DNA of 64,000 nucleotides. Origin: Hepsetus odoe (lineage: Eukaryota; Chordata; Actinopteri; Characiformes; Hepsetidae). The notes under the pieces were generated by a model. That model made no database searches. It saw only the letters and a program-made list of their open reading frames with translations, and was not told the DNA's origin. The stretch spans positions 7,175,723 through 7,239,722 of the forward strand of contig CM029367.1 in the NCBI GenBank assembly GCA_017165825.1, in the 5' to 3' direction. The translations under genes and the position numbers were made by a program. Shown here in pieces: positions 50,564-60,803 of the stretch (the first letter of the stretch is position 1; each line of letters begins with the position of its first letter).

Positions 50564-50952
50564 TTAACAGCTAGATAGATCAGGAACAGAAAAATCTTCA
50601 GTTGCTCCAGCAACTATATTAGACAGCTGGTTATATAAGGTGCAAATAAGATCATAGCCTGGGTTGTCAGTGAGTACCCCCTTAATGCTATCAAGGCAAC
50701 CTTGGGCAAGGGACTGCGGCAGATAATCTAGGGTCTTATACGGAAACATCCGAATTTTTATCTCAGGTGCCAAAACAGTTGTCTGGTTGTCTGGTCAAGG
50801 GAACATTCATCTGTTCTTTTGTCCAGTGATTTATACATCAGCCTTCTTTTCTTAACATTAGTAGTGTGTCGGTTCTCTGAATTGGGTCTTTTCCTTGGGG
50901 GTCTGTCCCCTTGGTCTGGGGTGGAAGATACAGGTTGCCCATCCATTTGCAA
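50564..50952 (-). other. unassigned basic/acidic frame pair downstream of ERV3 env
   Basis: Two overlapping frames, 50758-50952 then 50564-50773, could be one protein with a frameshift. The first has two Arg/Lys clusters (RPPRKRP and NVKKRR) like a bipartite nuclear signal; the second ends in an acidic/hydrophobic segment. The position between env and the expected 3' LTR is where epsilonretroviruses and spumaviruses keep accessory genes. The second frame opens with TTG, not ATG. Confidence 0.35.
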
Positions 50953-51077
50953 TCTAATAAGAGCATGATAGAAAATATGTGAAGGCGCCTGTTGATGATT
51001 TGCATTATGAGATCATAAACATCATCACTTCCCTCATAAAACGTATGTGAGCACAGAGTTGAGGCAGGTGAAACATC

Positions 51078-51395
51078 CTATCCTTCTATTACAACCATTT
51101 GGGTAGTTACTGCATTAGTGATCATTCCAGTGACTACAGATCTTATAACAGGAATCACGCAACAAGTTATTAGTGCCAGTATCATCAGGCAAGCAGCTAG
51201 CACAATACCTATTCTAGCAAGCATTGGCCCGCATGGCCCACGCCACTTAGCAAACCATTCTCCAGTGTAAGCATCTTTTCCTGCATTAATTTTCACTTCC
51301 GACTTTAGATTTTGTATTTTCATCATAGCTTCTGAAAATGATCCTCCTGGTGCTGTATTGTTTGGTATGTAAGTACAGCAATGTTCTTCAAACAT
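51078..51395 (-). pseudogene. ERV3 env transmembrane part
   Basis: Begins with HCCTYIPNN (end of the Cys motif), an amphipathic segment, then a membrane anchor (IGIVLAACLMILALITCCVI) and a short tail. The upstream fusion and heptad region is broken. Confidence 0.82.
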
Positions 51396-51399
51396 TAAT

Positions 51400-53030
51400 C
51401 ATACACCACCTTTCTCTGCTAGTAGCCTGCCTATGCCTGCCTAATGCCTAATACCTAATGCCTGCCTATTTTGCCATGTCATTTTGCTTGTTGCACTCAA
51501 CTGTTCACCCAATGCTCTCAGTGCATCATCAGTATAGTGAAAAAAATCTCTGCTGGTTAAAGTATATGTAGTTGATCCACTTCATTCTTCTCATTTTATT
51601 CATTGTGATCCAAATAAAAATAGATTTGAATCCAGCTAAGACTTCATTCCTAGCCTTATACTGTTCTGAAATACCCCTTGGCTGTTCAATTGCATCTAAT
51701 GTAACTTCAGGATCTGGCTCATAGGATTCTTCAGCCTGCTTGGCATTATGGTTTTCTGTTCAACTGGGCATTCATTTAGCCCAACGATTGACACCCTTTG
51801 AAGCGCTCTCACTCTTGCGCAAATCCCTGTCCAAATTAAAGGTAGTACAGTCTTAAGTTGTGTACCTTCTACAAATCCAATACAAATCCGCTACTACTTC
51901 TACCTGATTGGTGATGGCACTCATAGATGGTAGAACCCAAGTTTGTGATTCACAACTCTGCTGCGGCGTAAGCATAGTTCTGTTATCTGAGGTGGTGCCT
52001 GCCGCTTTATAAACTGGTCTTGCTGGAGTATATCCATCCCATGTGGTGTCATGATGAAAAGTTACCCCACATTTACCTTGGAAATAACCTTATTCCTCCA
52101 TCAGTTCCATTGTAACATTCATAAGTTTCAGTCCAATTAGTAATGTAATTACTGGGGAAGTCACATTGAAGTCTGTACAGTGGCTAGCCCTTGGATTCCT
52201 AATAATTTGCTGAAACACACCGCTGGGCAGAATGGTCTCTCACTCTTTACAGAATTACAGAATTACAGAAATGCCTATTGAAAGCTGCAGTGTTCATATG
52301 AATAGGGGTTTGGAACTATGACTATTTGGGCCAACAGTGAATGTGCACGCAAAACACACTCAGTTTTGTTCAACTCTTTCACAGTGTATTGTGCCCATTG
52401 GTACCAAATATTAGATAGAGCTTCTTGTAAATCCATGTCCTCAGTATGCTGTGGGGCTACAGTCTCCAATGTTCTTTTAGCTTTTCTTACCTTAGACATA
52501 TTTGTGTCATGATTCTTCCATCTGTCTGGAATTACACTGATTAATTTAGCTGCTCTTTCTACAGTCATTATTCTGTAGAGTCTAACAAGACACAATGATC
52601 AATTAAACACTTGATTTTGATGTTAACTTGTCCTGTCAGATTACATTTATCTGTCAGTGGCCATGCTTCAAAACTGCCTTCTCTGTTCTGATGTAATTAC
52701 AAAACAGCATCCTAAAGGGATTAGTCCACTTCCGGCTGCTACCGTGACTGCTGCTAAAGCACAAGTACTGATAAGTTTCTTTGTCCTTGTGGCTGTTCAG
52801 CGGCCAAGTTATCAATGCCACGTTTGTTACAGTCAGTTATTTTATGAAGGATGAAGGATGGAATGGTTAGTTTTGATTGAAGGGAGTAGATAGGTCGATG
52901 GTGGAGAGCTCTGATGGTGAACGTTGCTCCACAGCAGGTTCATCAGGAAGCACATCAGCCCAAAACTAAGACCTATTAGGATTGTCAGGGTCAGACACTC
53001 GATGATCAGTAGCATCTGGTTACACCCCAT
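51400..53030 (-). pseudogene. ERV3 env leader and surface part, broken
   Basis: The frame 52842-53030 has a long hydrophobic leader (MLLIIECLTLTILIGLSFGL). The frame 52275-52595 has WYQWAQYTVKELNKTECVL, a surface-subunit-like stretch. No continuous frame. Confidence 0.55.
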
Positions 53031-53406
53031 CCCCCGGGGAGTGCTGGGAAGAGTCTGTTGATCGATCGCTGCTGACGGTTGGAGCTGGGAAGATGGAACT
53101 AGTGGGCTCTGCTGGCTCTGTGATGGGCTGAGGTTGTTTTGCTCTGAGCGGGCTCTCTTATCTTGTTCTCTCCTCCCGCTTCTCTGTCTCTTCCCGTTCC
53201 TTCATCTCCTCTGTCTTCTCTTATTTCTGGGAACTCGAGTACAGTGGTTAAGGCGCTACCAAGTATTACTACTTTCCACTTGTATTGCTGTGGGTGTCAT
53301 GCTTACCACCTTGTGAGGACCAGTTCACCTTGGTTCGTTCCACTTTCTCCTAAAATCTCTTATGTATACCTGGTCCCCTGGTCTCAAAGGGTTTTCTGGC
53401 TCCTTT

Positions 53407-54437
53407 TCAGGTTCCGGAGAACACCTCAACTCCTGTTGATAAATAGCTTATGTATAACAGTTGTCTCATATATGCTCTCAGCTCTGCTTCCAATTGCTCC
53501 AAGGGAGGTCCCTGATAGGGTTCCCTCAGATGGGGTACAGCCATGTGTCTACCAGTAAGCATCTGATGTGGAGTCAGATGAGTGGTTCTGTTAGCTTGCA
53601 TTCGGTAATGCATCAAAGCTAAGGGTAGTGCATCCATCCAATTAAATACAGTTTCCACATTTTTATCTTTTAGAGTCCCATTAAGTCTTTACACCTTCCC
53701 TTGAGATTGGAGGTGATAGACACATCCCAGTCGTTGTTTGATTCTCAATTGTTGTAATACCTAACAGTCTGTTTTATAAAAGCTGATCCATTATCCGAAC
53801 TTATTTGCAATAGAATTCCAAACCTTGGGATGACAGTTCCAGTGCCTTGATCTTTGGATGGGGTTGCTTCCACCCATCTGCTAAATCTATCAATAACCAC
53901 AAGCATGTACCTGTATCCTCTCACCCTTTTAATCATGTCCACATAATCAATCACTAGATGTTGAAACTGTCCCGCAGGTACTGGTATGTGTCTGGCTGGG
54001 GTAGTGATCCCCTTCCACACATTGTTTTGAGCACAAACATCACATCTGTTCAATAGCTCATCAACCGTTGCCTGTAAATATGGAGACCAAAATCCTTGTT
54101 TCTTTATTTTTCTCACGACTTCTCCTCTAGCGCAATGATCCAACCCATGAGCATTAGTGATTAGTATTGTTAGTAATGTGTTAGGCGCAATCAATAACCC
54201 TTCATGATTTCTCCATAATCCATCTCCATCTTGTTTAGCTCCTCTGTTACTCCACGTAGACTTTACAGTCAATGTTGCTTGTCTCTGCATCTCTACTAAG
54301 TCATCCAGTCTGGTTATAGGCTCTATTGCTACCACTGGTGTCATCACAGGATCCTCACACATAGAAGCCTTTTTAGATGCCTCATCAACTACGTTGTTCC
54401 CCTTTATTACATAGTAATTTCCTTTTTCGCCTGACAT
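53407..54437 (-). pseudogene. ERV3 integrase
   Basis: The frame 53745-54437 has the zinc-binding domain (HGLDHCARGEVVRKIKKQGF, CDVCAQN), then IDYVDM, YMLVVIDRFSRWVEATP and ISSDNGSAFI. The second Asp is present. The frame 53407-53658 holds the next part (LPLALMHYRMQANRTTHLTP, HQMLTGRHM). The catalytic Glu region falls in the frame break at 53660-53745. Confidence 0.85.
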
Positions 54438-54901
54438 TTAACTATTGCCAGCCTTCTTGGCAGCATCATAGCCCTCATCAAATCCAATATTTGCTGCAAA
54501 TGTTGTATTGTGGTACCATCAGTCTTCTTAAATCCTCACTGTTTTTATACCACCACTCCATCTAGTTTAGTGCTATAAGCTATTGGCTGTTTCTTCCTTC
54601 CGCTACACGTCTCTTGCATAAACACTGCTGATGCAAATCCATCAACGCGATTAGCAACAAACAAACAAAAAGGAATGACATCCTGGGAATGACATCATCT
54701 GTCCCACTGTCATTGGTTGTGGTGCTTTACTGATTCATTCCAGCTGTGAAAGAGCTATTGCTTTTGTTCCATGTGCCACCAGTCACCCCAGGTATTCTAC
54801 CTGTGGTTGAAAATATTGTAACTTTGCTTGTGACACCTTATGTCCCCCCTCAGTTAATTTTTTGAGAACTTTAAAAGAGTCTTGATGACATTGTTCTACT
54901 G

Positions 54902-55622
54902 TCAGGGACAGATTAAATCAACAACATACTGTAGCATTGTGCTGTTTAGATCTAGTTCCTCTAAATCCTCTCTCAAAACTTGATTAAATATATGAAGGGA
55001 ATGTTTGAATCTTTGTGGTAACCTGTACTGCTTCCCTCTGTATGTAAATGCAAACAGATACCTTGATTCTTCTGCTATTGGAATGCTAAAAAATGCAGAA
55101 CACAAATCTATTACTGTAAAGTACTTGGCATATGATGGAATGTTGATAAGTAATGTGTGTGGATTTGGCACTTCTGCTTGCCAGTCTTCTACTGCTGCAT
55201 TTACTGCTCTTAGATCATGCACCCACTTAGTTTTATCTGCCTTTTGTACTGGTAGTATAGGAGTGTTAAGGGCTTCTCATTTCTATAAGTACTCCTGCTT
55301 CTACCAGCCCCATTATAGTTCTCTCTATTCCCTGCTCTGCTTCTGGTTTTAATGGATACTGAGCTCTCCTAGGTAACTGTACTTTAGGTTTTAATCTGAT
55401 CTGAACTGGTGAAGCTGATTTCAACAGTCCCACATCTGTCTCATGTCGTGACCAAAGTTCTTCAGGAACTTGCTTAATCATTTGTTTCTTCAGGGAATCT
55501 TCTTCCTCTAGCTGTGCATTCATTTGCTTCCAGACATCATCATTTTCAAATCTTGGGATTGCAACTGCCTGTGGTGTTGCTGTCATTTCCAATTCACACA
55601 GCACTTTTATCATCTTCAACAC
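54902..55622 (-). pseudogene. ERV3 reverse transcriptase N-terminal half
   Basis: 55266-55622 has RRAQYPLKPEAEQGIERTIM. 54902-55222 has DLRAVNAAVEDWQAEVPNPH, FTVIDLCSAFFSIPIAEESR and an active-site loop that reads LQYVVDLI. The first Asp of the usual YVDD is Val, and the frame stops just after. Confidence 0.85.
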
Positions 55623-56016
55623 ACAGTATCAATGGACTTTGTGTCTTCTTCCACTTTAGTTCCTCTGCCCTTTTAACCATGGAACCCAAATCCTTTGACT
55701 CATATCCTTCATTCATTAGCAATGTCACATGTGGTCTTGCTCCTTCAGCACCATACCACTTTTTGATAAACTCATTATCCTCCACTTGAAGCGCTGCTCC
55801 TTCTATCCCTATCACCACACTTCTAGCTTTGAGGTTAATTTTTGTTCTTGCAGTCTTTCTAAGCCATTTTTCCTCTAACTTCTCATTCTGACTTTTATCA
55901 TAAATCATAGTACAGTGATATTCTAATCTGGGGTATCTTGCTTTTGGTATCTGCGCTGAAATAAACTTTCCCCATAAACTCATTATTTCCTGTGAACTGG
56001 CTTTTCTATCTTTCAT
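55594..56016 (-). pseudogene. ERV3 inter-domain segment with paired His-x-Thr motifs (2H phosphoesterase-like)
   Basis: 141-codon frame between the protease region and RT. It contains EYHCTMIYD (His codon at 55915-55917) and, 62 residues later, ARPHVTLLMN (His at 55729-55731), each preceded or followed by hydrophobic strands (RSVVIGIEGAAL between them). Two H-x-T-hydrophobic motifs, the second written PHVTL, are the signature of the 2H phosphoesterase superfamily. ERV1 has HITLRF and ERV2 has HCDW plus PHVPLAK at the matching place. The assignment rests on motif and position only. Catalysis is not shown and the gene is broken here. Confidence 0.5.
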
Positions 56017-56309
56017 AACCAGTACACATTAGCGTCCTTTCCTAATGTCACGTTCAATTTAGCACTATCTGCCATTTCATCCACATATACTCCATCAGGT
56101 GTACACCAAATCTGGAATCCCAACTGGCACAAACTGTTTCAACCCAAGTAAATTCATTGGAGTTTGCTCTGAGACTAAAATAGGTCAAATTTATTGTTTT
56201 TCCTTGTACTGTTACTTGAACTGGAGAAGTCACTGGTATTCACTGCACTTGTCCTGAGAATCCTACGGTCTTAACAAACTTTCCTGAACTGGGGAGGTTA
56301 ATGGCAGTC

Positions 56310-56565
56310 AGTCAGTCATTTTCTGCCGCTTGTCCCAAGTGGGGTCGCGGGGGAGTGCTGGAGTCCATCCCAGCTCACACAGGGCGAAGGACAGGGGACA
56401 CACCCTGGACAGGTCGCCAGCCCATCACAGGGAAGAGCGTGATGGGGACGGCACCTTGCTCAAGGGTACCTCAGGGCAACCTTATTGGGAAGGGGTTTAA
56501 ACCACCAATCCTCCAATCATGTAGCTAACGCCCTAACCACTAGGCCACCGCTGCCCCCCGATGTT
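56310..56565 (-). mobile_element. composite SINE (type II), antisense
   Basis: Tail module first (ttctgccgcttgtcccaagt, gacaggtcgccagcccatca), then the reversed head (ccttgctcaagggtacctca to aggccaccgctgcccc). Inserted in ERV3. Confidence 0.88.
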
Positions 56566-56591
56566 AATGGCATAATTTGAATTTAGGCATG

Positions 56592-57120
56592 TACAGTACT
56601 GTGCAAAAGTTTTAGGCAGGTGTGAAAAAATGCTATAAACAAAGAATGCTTTCAAAAATGGAAGTATTAATCATTTATTTTCATCAGTCTACAAAATGCA
56701 GTGAATGAACAAAAGAGAAATCTAAATCAAATCAATATTTGGTGTGACCACCCTTTGCCTTCAAAACAGCATCAATTCTTCTAGGTACACTTGCACACAG
56801 TTTGTGAAGGAACTCGGCTGGTAGGTTGTTCCAAACATGACTTTGTTTCAACCTACATGTCATTAGCACCTGTTTGGTAAAATTGGTTGATCATACGCCT
56901 GACTATAATCCTACAAAATCCCTGGCAAGTGTACCTATAAGAATTGATGCTGGTTTGAAGGCAAAAGGTAGTGACACTAAATATTGATTTGATTTAGATT
57001 TTTTTTGCACTTTGCATTTTGTATATTGATAAAAAGAAACAATCATTTTTTATATTTCTGAAAGCACTCTTTGTTTACAGCATTTTTTTACACCTGCCTA
57101 AAACTTTTCACAGTACTGTA
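56592..57120. mobile_element. Tc1-type MITE, intact ends
   Basis: Long inverted repeats: left TACAGTACTGTGCAAAAGTT and tttaggcaggtgtgaaaaaa, right tttacacctgcctaaaactt and ttcacagtactgta. TA at both ends. No transposase. It lies in ERV3. Confidence 0.92.
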
Positions 57121-57229
57121 TAACAAGCTCCAGTATCTATCATCATGGGTTTAGTTTTGCCATTCACCTGAACCTGCAGCATTGTTTCCTCATCAGCTCC
57201 TCTGCTCGTCAGTAAGAGCTGACCCTCCC

Positions 57230-57616
57230 CTAGCATCCATTTTGTCCACCCCAGTAATTTACTGGGCCGGAGTTTTGTTTAAATCCAGTCCAGGCAAGGT
57301 TCTGATTCCGTCCTATCCACGAATGTCGTAAATTTGGGTTTTGCTGTGATTGTTCTTGACCCATACTTTGAGGTTCCCACCAGGCTGCACCTCCCCACAT
57401 TCCAGGTCCTTTCCATGGATTTACTGAACATCTCTTTTGGGTGTGTCCTGCTTTTCCACACCCCAAACACACTTTAGATGGACCTTGAGGCTGCTGCTGC
57501 TGTCTGCCTCTGGAATTTTGCTTGCTTGGTCCACTTCTGCCAGGATGTGTGTACACATTGATGACTGGAACTGAGGGAGTTGTGGATTGTGATGGTTGTT
57601 GGACCATCTGCACCAC
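57230..57616 (-). pseudogene. ERV3 nucleocapsid
   Basis: CCHC knuckle CLGCGKAGHTQKRC after a Gln/Pro/Arg-rich stretch. Downstream Gln/Asn-rich tail. Confidence 0.88.
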
Positions 57617-57941
57617 TCACAGGTGATGCAGGATTTGGAGTCACTAGCATTTGAAATGCCTGCAAAGTCTGTTCTTCCACAACTGCAGCTTGAGTCTTTT
57701 CCATCTTTTTCTTAACTTTTCCTGTCAGTTCTTCCAGTTGGAGCTGTGCCACCTTTCTCAGCACTTCTCTTTCTTGTTCTTTGGTTCTCTTTTCATTTTT
57801 CCTGTGTTTATCCACAGCATATGTCACATGAGCCACCAACTCATCAAACGTTTTATCAGTCAGTCCCATTACATCTTCCAGTTTGCTTTTGACTTTTTCT
57901 GGAATCCCATCCAGGACTAATGTCCAAAAGACCACTTTCAT
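57474..57941 (-). pseudogene. ERV3 capsid C-terminal part
   Basis: VVFWTLVLDGIPEKVKSKLE, MGLTDKTFDELVAHVTYAVD and a long Lys/Glu-rich coiled coil up to VKKKMEKTQAAVVEEQTLQA. Followed by nucleocapsid in another frame. Confidence 0.75.
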
Positions 57942-58099
57942 GAGGTTGTCTTGATCTGGGTCACTTCCTGCCTCTGTTCTTTTTCATATGATGCACATAA
58001 GCAGAGGAATTTTCAGTCTCTCCTATTGGTTCTCTTTTCAGAGTCTTCAGGTCTAATTTTTCTTGGATAAACAATACACCTTCATCATCACTCTTTTCC

Positions 58100-59001
58100 C
58101 TATTCTGTCTGCTCAACTTCTTCCTTATCACCTTTCACTAACTGTGCCTCTGACTCCCTCTCTCTTTGCTGCCTCTTTACTCTCACTTCTCCACTCCTGC
58201 TGTAATTTATTGAGATTTGGACAAATTGTCTCACTGCTCTGTTGCCTACTCTCTCTCTCTCTCCCTGTGCTTTGTGGATGGTCTGTGGGATTATGGGTGT
58301 TCTCTCAGCATCCTCTGAAATTTTCTTCTCATCTTCCAAGGCTGCTACATCATCTTCTTGTTCTGGATCCTTCTTGTCATCTGTAACTTGTCCAGAAATA
58401 TCAAACTTCCCTTCAATGACAGGGTACTCTCCATCATAAGGAGGAGGAGTATCATACATTTTCAGCTTCTTCTCTGTTTCTTCTTTTCTCTCTTTAATCT
58501 CCTCTTTTCCTTTTTTGGCTTTTTGGAAATCCTCATCTCCTTTTTCTTGTACAATTTTTAAATTTCTAACTCATCCTGTTGCTTTGCTTGTTGTTTACTG
58601 GATTTGTCCTTTGGTTTGTGGTTCAGGATGAGAATCTCCAGGGCCTCACAAAGTGCTTCATCATATGTAACTTCTACTGGCCATTGGTACATTTAGCCCA
58701 CTTGTGACTTATCTTCAGGATTTTATCTTTTATTAAGGGGTTCTTTTCACACATCTTCGCCACAGGAGATTTCACCTTACTCTCTCCCTCAAGGGTCTTC
58801 AATTTAGATTTTTTTGTCATCTTTTCTCTTTTGATCCTCTTTTTTTTTTTTCTTGGCAGCTGCAATATAAGTATATACACAAATCTTACTCCTTTCAGTT
58901 CTCTGTGGATAAGCTTTGCACTGCCACACGTTTACCTTAAGACAGAGACACAGATCAACTTCACATAGGAATACCGTTCCTATTTCATCCTCAAAGGTCA
59001 A
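58100..59001 (-). pseudogene. ERV3 matrix region
   Basis: The frame 58100-58459 begins YDTPPPYDGEYP, a PPxY late-domain type motif, in an acidic segment. 58804-59001 has a Cys-rich start and a Lys-rich run (AAAKKKKKEDQKRKD). Several stops lie between. Confidence 0.6.
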
Positions 59002-59230
59002 AACGATCTTTCAACTCCTTGTTCTCAAAACGACTGCATATATCCATGCTGCCAATCAGACCCACTGTCAATGCCCCCTAAGGAATTTCAGAAGAAAGTC
59101 AGATTCGCCAACCCACTTTACTTTGAGTCTGCATATTCACCAAGAGCTACCAGCCATGGTCACTCCACGGTTCCAATTTGAGGAGTATAATGTATTTATT
59201 TATGCAATACTCATTTACTATCTTTTGTAA

Positions 59231-59631
59231 TAAACACAAACATTAAATACAGTTCTTTATTGGAGAGGTGCACAGATCTCCTAGTGGCGCAAGTCCTCCC
59301 TCCGCTGGTAACCTAAACTAAAAGGCAGCAAAATCTGAAATAATACCTTTATAATAATAATACCTTTAATGTTCTGTGCCAGATCAGCAGTGGCCCAGGG
59401 AGCAGCATCGAACCAGGAAGCCGTGCAGCTTCTTCTCAATCCTGCCGACAATGCCAAGTTAATATGTCGTGGAAAATTGAAGTGTGAGCCTAAGTCAGAG
59501 ACTTTTTCGGTCAGAAATTCTCCCTCCTGCTGCAATTCTCCTGTCTGATGAACTGATCACCATTTATGCACATAACCACTTTACTGTTATTTTTTTTTAT
59601 CTTTTTTGTCTTTTTTTTTAAAGCATATATA
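59231..59631. other. unassigned sequence beyond ERV3 gag
   Basis: May contain the ERV3 5' LTR/leader (AATAAA at about 59230, ATCTCCTAGTGGCGC near 59277), but no partner LTR was found at the other end. Confidence 0.3.
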
Positions 59632-59875
59632 TAGTATCTCACAAAAGTGAGTACACCCCTCACATTTTGGTAAATATTTTATTATATCTTTTCATGGGAC
59701 AATACTGAAGATATGACACTTTGATGCAAAGTAGTCAGTGTACAGCTTATATAACACTGTAAATTTGCTCTCCCCTCAAAATCTGCACACAGCCATTAAT
59801 GTCTAAACTGCTGGCAACAAAGGTGAGTACACCCTTGAAAAATCTCCCCGTTGTGCCCAATTACAGTATCTCACA
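59632..59875 (+). mobile_element. Tc1-like element end
   Basis: agtatctcacaaaagtgagt, acacccctcacattttggta, ctgctggcaacaaaggtgag: the terminal text of a Tc1-like family common in fish. Truncated before any coding part. Confidence 0.8.
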
Positions 59876-60095
59876 CCTTGTGATGGTTCCTGTACCGCCA
59901 GGACCCTTTCTGCTTCTGCAAGTTGATTACATCACATTGCCAAAAAGTCACAGATATTCAGACGTGTGAGTCATTGTGGACAAGTTTTCAAGATGGGTAG
60001 AAGCATCACCATGCTGGAAAGCAACAGCTGCTCACACAGTAAAAACCTTGGTGAAGGATTTCAAACCAAGATGGTATGAAACCCTTTAACCATTC
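59876..60095 (+). pseudogene. retroviral integrase fragment, plus strand
   Basis: Reads PVPPGPFLLLQVDYITLPKS, VDKFSRWVEASPCWKATAAH and VKTLVKDFKPRWYE, the integrase core around the first catalytic Asp. It has one internal stop and is on the strand opposite to ERV3. Confidence 0.7.
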
Positions 60096-60099
60096 CCTC

Positions 60100-60400
60100 A
60101 CATCCCTGTCACATTTAACCTACATATAACCAACTGCACCACTATTTTCTCTGTTCTGAGTAACACTTTCTCAGCACAGTCAAAAACACCCAAACAAGGT
60201 GTCTAAACTGCTTATGGTCTTAGATTAGGTGTCTCCATCTGAGGCCTTGGAGCTCCCGGGGGATAGATAAAAAGGCACACTCTGAATTGTGCAAGGAAGA
60301 GGATTTCACACTTGAACATTCTGTAAGAACTTCGTTACTCTTCTGTTAATAAACTTGGCTAGCTTCAAAACCTCTTCACCTCATTGCTGACTCTTCGAAC
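60100..60400 (+). mobile_element. LTR-like sequence after the integrase fragment
   Basis: GGGGGATAGATAAAAAGGCA (TATA-like, near 60265) and TTAATAAACTTGGC (poly(A) signal, near 60348) then cctcattgctgactcttcg. Sense orientation like the integrase piece, so the two may be one deleted provirus. Confidence 0.5.
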
Positions 60401-60403
60401 TCA

Positions 60404-60803
60404 GTCAGCATGATCTCCAGCTTCTCCAACTCCATCACAAAGAAAGCCCAGCAGGGTCTCTACTTCCTACACAGACTGAGGAAAGCCCATCTCCCACCTT
60501 CCATTCTCACCATCTTCTACAGAGGAACCATCAAGAGCATCCTGAGCAGCTGCATTACTGCCTGGTATGGGAACTGCAACATCAACAGAGACCGCAAGTC
60601 CCTACAACTGATAGTGAGAACAGCTGAGAAGATCATTGGCAACCAGCATTGTGGATGATCCCACACTTTCTGCTCCCTCCTGCCATCCGGGAAAAGGTTC
60701 TGTAGCATACGAGCCTCCACTACCAGGATGGGAAATGGCTTCTTCCCCCTGGCAATCACATTTTTCAACTGCTAATATCTTCACACTTATTACTCATCTC
60801 CTC
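60404..60803 (+). mobile_element. LINE RT C-terminal fragment (Rex1-like)
   Basis: Encodes NSITKKAQQGLYFLHRLRKA, LPPSILTIFYRGTIKSILSS, CITAWYGNCNINRDRKSLQL and, in another frame, FFPLAITFFNC followed by a stop. Confidence 0.8.

Larger units (their letters stand above)
49448..59230 (-). mobile_element. ERV3 provirus remnant (epsilon-like), heavily decayed
   Basis: Minus-strand order: gag (59001-57230), protease-to-RT region (56040-54902), integrase (54437-53407), env (53030-51078), and a 3' region with unassigned frames (50952-49448). LTRs, primer site and TSD were not found, so the limits are approximate. It is interrupted by a composite SINE (56310-56565) and a MITE (56592-57120). Many stops and frameshifts. 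Confidence 0.8.
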
